Shown here: positions 6,542 through 9,833 of the stretch, one piece after another
Numbering within the stretch: the first letter of the stretch is position 1
How the letters are laid out: every line of letters starts with the position of its first letter
Assembly (NCBI GenBank): GCA_949286775.1
Contig: CASEDW010000006.1
Coordinates: forward strand, 1-9,833
Direction of reading: 5' to 3'
Length of the DNA: 9,833 bases
Source: an uncultured Eubacteriales bacterium
Lineage (GTDB): Bacteria; Bacillota; Clostridia; Lachnospirales; Lachnospiraceae
Notes under the pieces: generated by a model
Told to the model about the DNA's origin: nothing
The model's input: the letters and a program-made list of their open reading frames with translations, nothing else
The model's database searches: none
Translations under genes and position numbers: made by a program

Positions 6542-7735
6542 TTATTGCTGAACATTCTGTTCAGCCTGTGTTTCGCCTGTTGGCTGCACAGTCTGTGTTT
6601 CACCTTCAGGCTGTACGGACTGTTGTTCCCCGCCTGCCGGCTGCTCCGCCTGCGCTTCGCCCTCCTGCTCTACCGGATGCATTGCTGCATTATAATCTTC
6701 AAATGTGTTTATTTTATAAAATGTGATTCTCACATAATCCGGTCTTACCTGTATCATGTACGGCGTTGTATTCTGAGCCAAAAGGAAATAAGAAAATCCC
6801 TTTTCTTTTAATAAAGCGTATTTTTGATTTGTATCCTTATATTCCGCCCAGCTTCCGATATCGGTGTCTTTTGGAAGAATAATGATATTTGTTTCGCCTA
6901 TGAAAGACTCAACTTCTTTTTCCCATTTATCAACGTCTTCGCTCATGATCGAAAACTCGCTTCCGTAGCTTATATCATTTCCATAACCTATGCTTGCGAA
7001 ATGCCATCCGGCGTTTGAAACGGCGTCTATCACTTCTTTGGCTTCATCAAATCCGGAACCGAAAATTCCGTTTTCACCGCTGACTCCAAGTACGCCTCTT
7101 GCGCCGTCATATGAAAAATCGGGATGTTTTGAGATAAAGTCCTCTATAATAGGAACAATATCATAATTTCCCCTTTCCGACGTGCCGTTTTCTTGCGTAT
7201 ATTCTGAAACTAACTTTCCGCCGTCAACAATCAGCTTTGATGGAAGTCCCTGGGAAGAATTGTCCTGGGCGTAGCTTACGTTTCTCTGTATTATTATAAG
7301 CGGCTTTTTGCCCTCAGGAACCGAAATCGTCTCTTTATATGAAAAATTTCCTTCGCTGTCAGTATATGCCGCGTCATATATATCAACAAGACAATATCCG
7401 CTGTCATACATATCCTGAAGGATGTTTCCAAACTGTTCGGCTGACACTTTACCGTCGCTTTCATTTATTGAAAGCGTGTCGAAAGAAAGTATTCTCAGCT
7501 GTGTTATGTCCGACTCGACAAGCGTAATTTCTTCACTGCCGTCATTTTGATCATTTTTCCCTTTTCCTGATAAATTCACAACAAGAGCAATGATAATAAT
7601 TATAACTGCAGCTGCCGCCCCGATCATAAGCATCTGTTTTCTTCGTCTTACGATCTGCTGACGCCTTTTGTTTTTATTCATTCTTTTCCTTTTTTCCGAT
7701 ACTGTTTTATTTTCTCTGTATTCATTTTCACGCAT
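6542..7735 (-). CDS. Membrane-anchored polysaccharide-deacetylase-like protein, probably catalytically dead
   Basis: This 397-residue protein has a very basic cytoplasmic N-terminus (to about residue 33), one membrane helix (about 35-54) and a long extracytoplasmic part. Residues 80-345 resemble the polysaccharide-deacetylase-like surface proteins of Clostridia, with VPEGKKPLIII (139-149), YDIVPIIEDFISKHPDFSY (191-209), GARGVLGVSG (211-220), AGWHFAS (242-248) and DIGSW (292-296). Relatives as I remember them carry a DDVSY motif and an SHTWGH motif, which supply the aspartate and histidine metal ligands. Here the matching places read RNVSY (151-155) and SIGYGN (248-253), so the metal site appears lost. 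The tail (353-397) is rich in Gln, Glu and Pro with the repeated pattern GETQ. GAGGT seven bases before the ATG supports the start. It is the first gene of the operon and has its own promoter. A binding or scaffold role in the cell wall is inferred. The family call rests on remembered relatives, without alignment. Confidence 0.75.
   Translation of the reverse strand: MRENEYRENKTVSEKRKRMNKNKRRQQIVRRRKQMLMIGAAAAVIIIIIALVVNLSGKGKNDQNDGSEEITLVESDITQLRILSFDTLSINESDGKVSAEQFGNILQDMYDSGYCLVDIYDAAYTDSEGNFSYKETISVPEGKKPLIIIQRNVSYAQDNSSQGLPSKLIVDGGKLVSEYTQENGTSERGNYDIVPIIEDFISKHPDFSYDGARGVLGVSGENGIFGSGFDEAKEVIDAVSNAGWHFASIGYGNDISYGSEFSIMSEDVDKWEKEVESFIGETNIIILPKDTDIGSWAEYKDTNQKYALLKEKGFSYFLLAQNTTPYMIQVRPDYVRITFYKINTFEDYNAAMHPVEQEGEAQAEQPAGGEQQSVQPEGETQTVQPTGETQAEQNVQQ
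6547..6565. repeat. Small inverted repeat at the 3' end of the deacetylase-like gene
   Basis: GCTGAAC (6547-6553) and GTTCAGC (6559-6565) pair perfectly around a 5-base loop within the last codons of the gene. No T run follows in the minus direction, so it is not a convincing terminator. It could slow ribosomes or protect the mRNA end, but no function is shown. Confidence 0.45.
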
Positions 7736-7783
7736 TATATTACCTCATACTAAGCAGTTAACGGGTCAAAGTCATTAACGAAA

Positions 7784-7811
7784 ATTATAACACATAAAAA
7801 AGTGATGTAAA
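7784..7811 (-). promoter_or_regulatory. Sigma-A promoter for the deacetylase-like gene and its operon
   Basis: On the minus strand TTTACA (7811-7806) and a perfect TATAAT (7789-7784) are separated by 16 bases. A TGT directly before the -10 makes it an extended -10 element. Transcription would start near 7777, giving a leader of about 40 bases. No riboswitch-like fold was seen in that leader. It probably drives at least the four genes down to the aminopeptidase. Confidence 0.75.
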
Positions 7812-7830
7812 TACTGATAAATTTATTTTC

Positions 7831-7859
7831 TTGCCTTTTACATAATCAGATGATAGAAT
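7831..7859 (+). promoter_or_regulatory. Sigma-A promoter for the 157-residue membrane protein gene
   Basis: TTGCCT (7831-7836) and TAGAAT (7854-7859) are exactly 17 bases apart, with a TGA before the -10 that forms an extended element. Transcription would start near 7866. A GGAGGT at 7878-7883 then lies seven bases before the ATG at 7891. It is back to back with the minus-strand promoter; the two -35 boxes are 19 bases apart, so one regulator could act on both. Confidence 0.78.
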
Positions 7860-7890
7860 ATTCGTGATATAAATTTCGGAGGTATGACAA

Positions 7891-8364
7891 ATGGAGTGGT
7901 GGCAAATCCTGATTTTGGTCGCGGCTATTGTTGCCGGCGCGCTTATTGTTCTCTACATTTTAGGCAAGAGAGCCCAGAAAAAAGCCGACAGTCAGCAGGA
8001 GCAGATAGACGCTTCCAAGCAGCAGGTTACAATGTTGATAATAGATAAAAAGAAGATGAAGATAAAAGATTCGGGTCTTCCGAAGATTGTATACGATAAG
8101 ATGCCGAAGCTTTTGCGCGGACGTAAATTCCCCGTAGTAAAAGCCAAGGTCGGACCAAGGATCATGACTTTCCTTACCGATTCAAAGGTATTTGAAGTCA
8201 TTCCTGTAAAAAAAGAAATCAAGGCTACCGTAGCCGGTCTTTACATCACAGATGTCAAAGGAATGCGCGGTGCTCTTGAACTTTCCAAAAAGAAAAAGAA
8301 AGAACTCAAAAAGAAAGAAAGCAAATTCGACCAGCTCCTTCGTAAAGGACGAGGCGAGATTTAA
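7891..8364 (+). CDS. Unrecognised membrane-anchored basic protein
   Basis: I do not recognise this 157-residue protein. It has one N-terminal membrane helix (about residues 5-25, WQILILVAAIVAGALIVLYIL) followed by a positive stretch GKRAQKK, which favours a cytoplasmic C-terminal part. Residues 32-46 are Gln-rich and could be a short coiled coil. Residues 47-128 look like a compact folded domain rich in beta strands (VTMLIIDKKKMKIKD, KFPVVKAKVGPRIMTFL, VFEVIPVKKEIKATVAGLYITDV). The tail from 132 is a lysine-rich helix (SKKKKKELKKKESKF). The whole protein is strongly basic, so contact with RNA, the ribosome or acidic lipids is possible, but this is only inference. It has its own promoter, a good GGAGGT site and its own terminator, so it is a single-gene unit. 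Confidence 0.85.
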   Translation: MEWWQILILVAAIVAGALIVLYILGKRAQKKADSQQEQIDASKQQVTMLIIDKKKMKIKDSGLPKIVYDKMPKLLRGRKFPVVKAKVGPRIMTFLTDSKVFEVIPVKKEIKATVAGLYITDVKGMRGALELSKKKKKELKKKESKFDQLLRKGRGEI

Positions 8365-8378
8365 TAAAATCACAGATG

Positions 8379-8417
8379 CCGCAGTAAGCGATTATAAAGT
8401 CGCTGCTGCGGTTTTTT
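8379..8417 (+). terminator. Intrinsic terminator of the 157-residue protein gene
   Basis: CCGCAG (8379-8384) pairs with CTGCGG (8406-8411), and AGCGA (8387-8391) with TCGCT (8400-8404), leaving a small internal bulge and an 8-base loop. Six T follow immediately (8412-8417), then a second T run at 8421-8428. It sits 15 bases after the stop codon and separates this gene from sigI. Confidence 0.92.
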
Positions 8418-8517
8418 ACATTTTTTTTACACATTTTTGACCTGTTCATGGTCGAATATCAAATCCATTTCATATATTATAAAATAACTTGAAAAATTTA
8501 CCGAATTTATTTGCTGC

Positions 8518-8546
8518 GACCCCGTTTTTTTCAAAATAGGGTCGTA
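8518..8546 (+). promoter_or_regulatory. Putative SigI-type promoter upstream of sigI
   Basis: GACCCC (8518-8523) and CGTA (8543-8546) resemble the -35 ACCCC-rich and -10 CGAA/CGTA elements described for SigI-dependent promoters in Bacillus and Clostridium. CGTA lies 18 bases after ACCCCG. A start near 8553 would leave a leader of about 23 bases containing the ribosome binding site. The -35 and the GGGTCG beside the -10 also form a 6-bp inverted repeat (8517-8522 with 8539-8544). Autoregulation is inferred. No convincing sigma-A promoter was found in 8418-8517. Confidence 0.55.
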
Positions 8547-8575
8547 TTACTATATATATGAGGAGGAATTGCCGC

Positions 8576-9301
8576 ATGAATAACGAACACACTATCGTTT
8601 CACAGGTCTATGCGGCCAAAGAAAACACCAAATCGGCGGATGAGTTCATCCGTGCTTATCTGCCTTTTATCAAAGCGGAAACAGCAAAATTTCTAAAACG
8701 CATTCCTGTGGAAGGACATGATGATGAGCTGAGCATTGCTATGATGGCTTTTTACGAGGCGATAACCGGCTATTCACGTATGCGCGGCGCATTTTTAAAA
8801 TATGCCTCGATGTTGATCAAAAGCCGTTTGATCGATTATGCCCGCTCGGAGCTTAAACACAAAGGCGTAGTATCTTTATATACAACCGACACCGAAGAGG
8901 ATACTCCTCTTGGAGAAAAAATCGCCGATGAACGCGATCATCATGAGGAACTGACAATGCGCGACGCGACACGACATGAGATTGAAGAACTTACACGCCA
9001 GATGCAGGAATTCGGCGTAAGCCTGAATGACGTGGCCGATAACTGTCCGAAGCAGCAGCGAACATTAGACGCCTGTCAAAAAGCCCTGCAATATGCCAAA
9101 GACAATCCGGAACTAATTGATGAGCTTTTAAAAACGCGCCGTCTTCCGATCGGACAGCTCTCAAACGGCAGCCGTGTTGAGCGAAAAACACTTGAACGTC
9201 ATCGTAAGTATATGGTCGCTCTGCTGCTCATCTATACAAACGGATATGAAATTATACGAGGACATCTGAAACAGGTTATGAAAGGAGTGGCTGAAAAATG
9301 A
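8576..9301 (+). CDS. sigI: RNA polymerase sigma factor SigI
   Basis: This 241-residue protein is a SigI-type alternative sigma factor. Residues 25-92 form the sigma-2 domain that binds core polymerase and the -10 element: FIRAYLPFIKAET, the acidic stretch HDDELSIAMMAFYEAI and FLKYASMLIKSRLIDYAR. Instead of an ordinary sigma-4 domain it has the SigI-specific C-terminal helical domain (about 132-235) with VSLNDVADNCPKQQRT and RLPIGQLSNGSRVERKTLERHRKYMVALLLIY. In Bacillus subtilis SigI serves heat and cell-wall stress; in Clostridium thermocellum several SigI factors switch on polysaccharide-degrading genes. I chose the ATG at 8576, which has AGGAGG nine bases upstream. An earlier in-frame ATG at 8558 directly abuts that site and has none of its own. 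The gene overlaps the next by ATGA, so both are translationally coupled. Confidence 0.95.
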   Translation: MNNEHTIVSQVYAAKENTKSADEFIRAYLPFIKAETAKFLKRIPVEGHDDELSIAMMAFYEAITGYSRMRGAFLKYASMLIKSRLIDYARSELKHKGVVSLYTTDTEEDTPLGEKIADERDHHEELTMRDATRHEIEELTRQMQEFGVSLNDVADNCPKQQRTLDACQKALQYAKDNPELIDELLKTRRLPIGQLSNGSRVERKTLERHRKYMVALLLIYTNGYEIIRGHLKQVMKGVAEK

Positions 9302-9833
9302 ATTATCTTGTAATGGAATGCCACCCCGGCTATGCTATTCTCCTTGATGAAAAAGGCCGTTTTCTGAAAGCAGCCAACCTATGCTACGAAACAGGACAAA
9401 CAATTCAAAACCCTGTATTGATAAAGGAACCATCAAAGCACCCAAGCAATATCAAACGATTGATAAGCAGTTCTGTCGCCGCAGCGGCAGCATGTTTACT
9501 GCTGTTCTTCGGTCTCAACTATTATCATGATTATATGGAACCGTATTCTTCCATATATCTGACGATAAACCCTGAAGTACAGATGGAATTGAATCGTCAT
9601 GGTACGGTTGTAGAGCTTGAAGGAACAAACGACGACGGGGAAGAACTGATCGAAGGATACGACGGAAAGGGAAAAGACAAGCTGACAGTTGCAGACGAAC
9701 TGATCGACCGCGCTATCGATATGGGATTTCTCGCAGAAGGCGGACAGGTTTCGTTTTCAATAGATACTCCTGATGAGACACTGTTTCAGGAATACGGAAC
9801 TGAGCTTCGCACCGGCGTTACGGAACATCTCGA
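9298..9833 (+). CDS. rsgI: RsgI-type anti-sigma factor, N-terminal part (runs off the window)
   Basis: The reading frame is open from the ATG overlapping the sigI stop to the end of the window, 178 codons and no stop. Residues 1-50 form the short cytoplasmic anti-sigma domain (YLVMECHPGYAILLDEKGRF) that would hold SigI. One membrane helix follows (about 56-75). Residues 80-178 match the juxtamembrane domain of RsgI proteins, with SSIYLTINPEVQMELNRHG, VVELEGTNDDGEEL and LTVADELIDRAIDMGFL. In related proteins this domain cuts itself between Asn and Pro, the first step of signal-driven intramembrane proteolysis; Asn91-Pro92 is at the expected place. The outer sensor domain, which varies most between RsgI proteins and would show what is sensed, lies beyond base 9833. 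Family membership and pairing with SigI are secure; the signal is unknown. Confidence 0.92.
   Translation, partial: MNYLVMECHPGYAILLDEKGRFLKAANLCYETGQTIQNPVLIKEPSKHPSNIKRLISSSVAAAAACLLLFFGLNYYHDYMEPYSSIYLTINPEVQMELNRHGTVVELEGTNDDGEELIEGYDGKGKDKLTVADELIDRAIDMGFLAEGGQVSFSIDTPDETLFQEYGTELRTGVTEHL

Noticed and set aside
6547..6565. Hairpin as a terminator between the deacetylase-like and lipoprotein genes
   Set aside because: No T run follows on the minus strand, and the 23-base gap with a ribosome binding site argues for co-transcription.
8418..8516. Sigma-A promoter for sigI at the TATTAT/TATAAA stretch near 8475-8483
   Set aside because: No matching -35 was found 16-18 bases upstream, and the AT-rich stretch alone is not enough.

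Overview
The window looks like chromosomal DNA of a Gram-positive Firmicute, most likely class Clostridia and plausibly Lachnospiraceae. The evidence is the ylxM-ffh-rpsP-khpA cluster, GGAGG-type ribosome binding sites, a SigI/RsgI-type sigma/anti-sigma pair, and two envelope proteins of kinds I associate with Lachnospiraceae. Nothing indicates a phage, plasmid or insertion sequence. No tRNA, rRNA or CRISPR array was seen. The species cannot be named from the sequence.

Layout. A BlaI/MecI-type repressor gene (22-405, +) lies at the left edge. A 217-base convergent gap follows, holding a strikingly folded element (418-576) and the terminator of the minus-strand block. Bases 623-7735 are eight minus-strand genes. 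In transcription order they are: a membrane-anchored polysaccharide-deacetylase-like protein lacking its metal-binding motifs, a lipoprotein with a trigger-factor-type FKBP domain, an O-acetylhomoserine sulfhydrylase-type PLP enzyme, an M24 aminopeptidase, then ylxM, ffh, rpsP and khpA. The first four are tightly packed (23-base and 14-base gaps, then stop codon and ribosome binding site overlapping the next start) and look like one operon. The SRP/ribosome cluster begins after a 94-base gap with a perfect 14-bp inverted repeat and a possible promoter. Bases 7736-7890 hold two divergent sigma-A-type promoters. To the right are an unrecognised 157-residue membrane-anchored basic protein with a strong terminator, then sigI (8576-9301) and the start of an RsgI-type anti-sigma gene that runs off the window.

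How the genes work together. Ffh is the protein part of the signal recognition particle and YlxM is its usual partner; S16 and KhpA serve ribosome assembly and RNA binding. The first two genes of the minus block act outside the membrane, probably in protein folding and the cell envelope. SigI and RsgI form an envelope-stress or polysaccharide-sensing switch. An ACCCC/CGTA pair upstream of sigI resembles the promoter class SigI itself reads, suggesting autoregulation.

Most worth a second look: the folded intergenic element at 418-576, the apparent pseudo-deacetylase, the surface trigger-factor-like lipoprotein next to it, and the SigI/RsgI switch whose sensor domain lies beyond the right edge. 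I found no clear evidence of a wholly new defence or mobile system.
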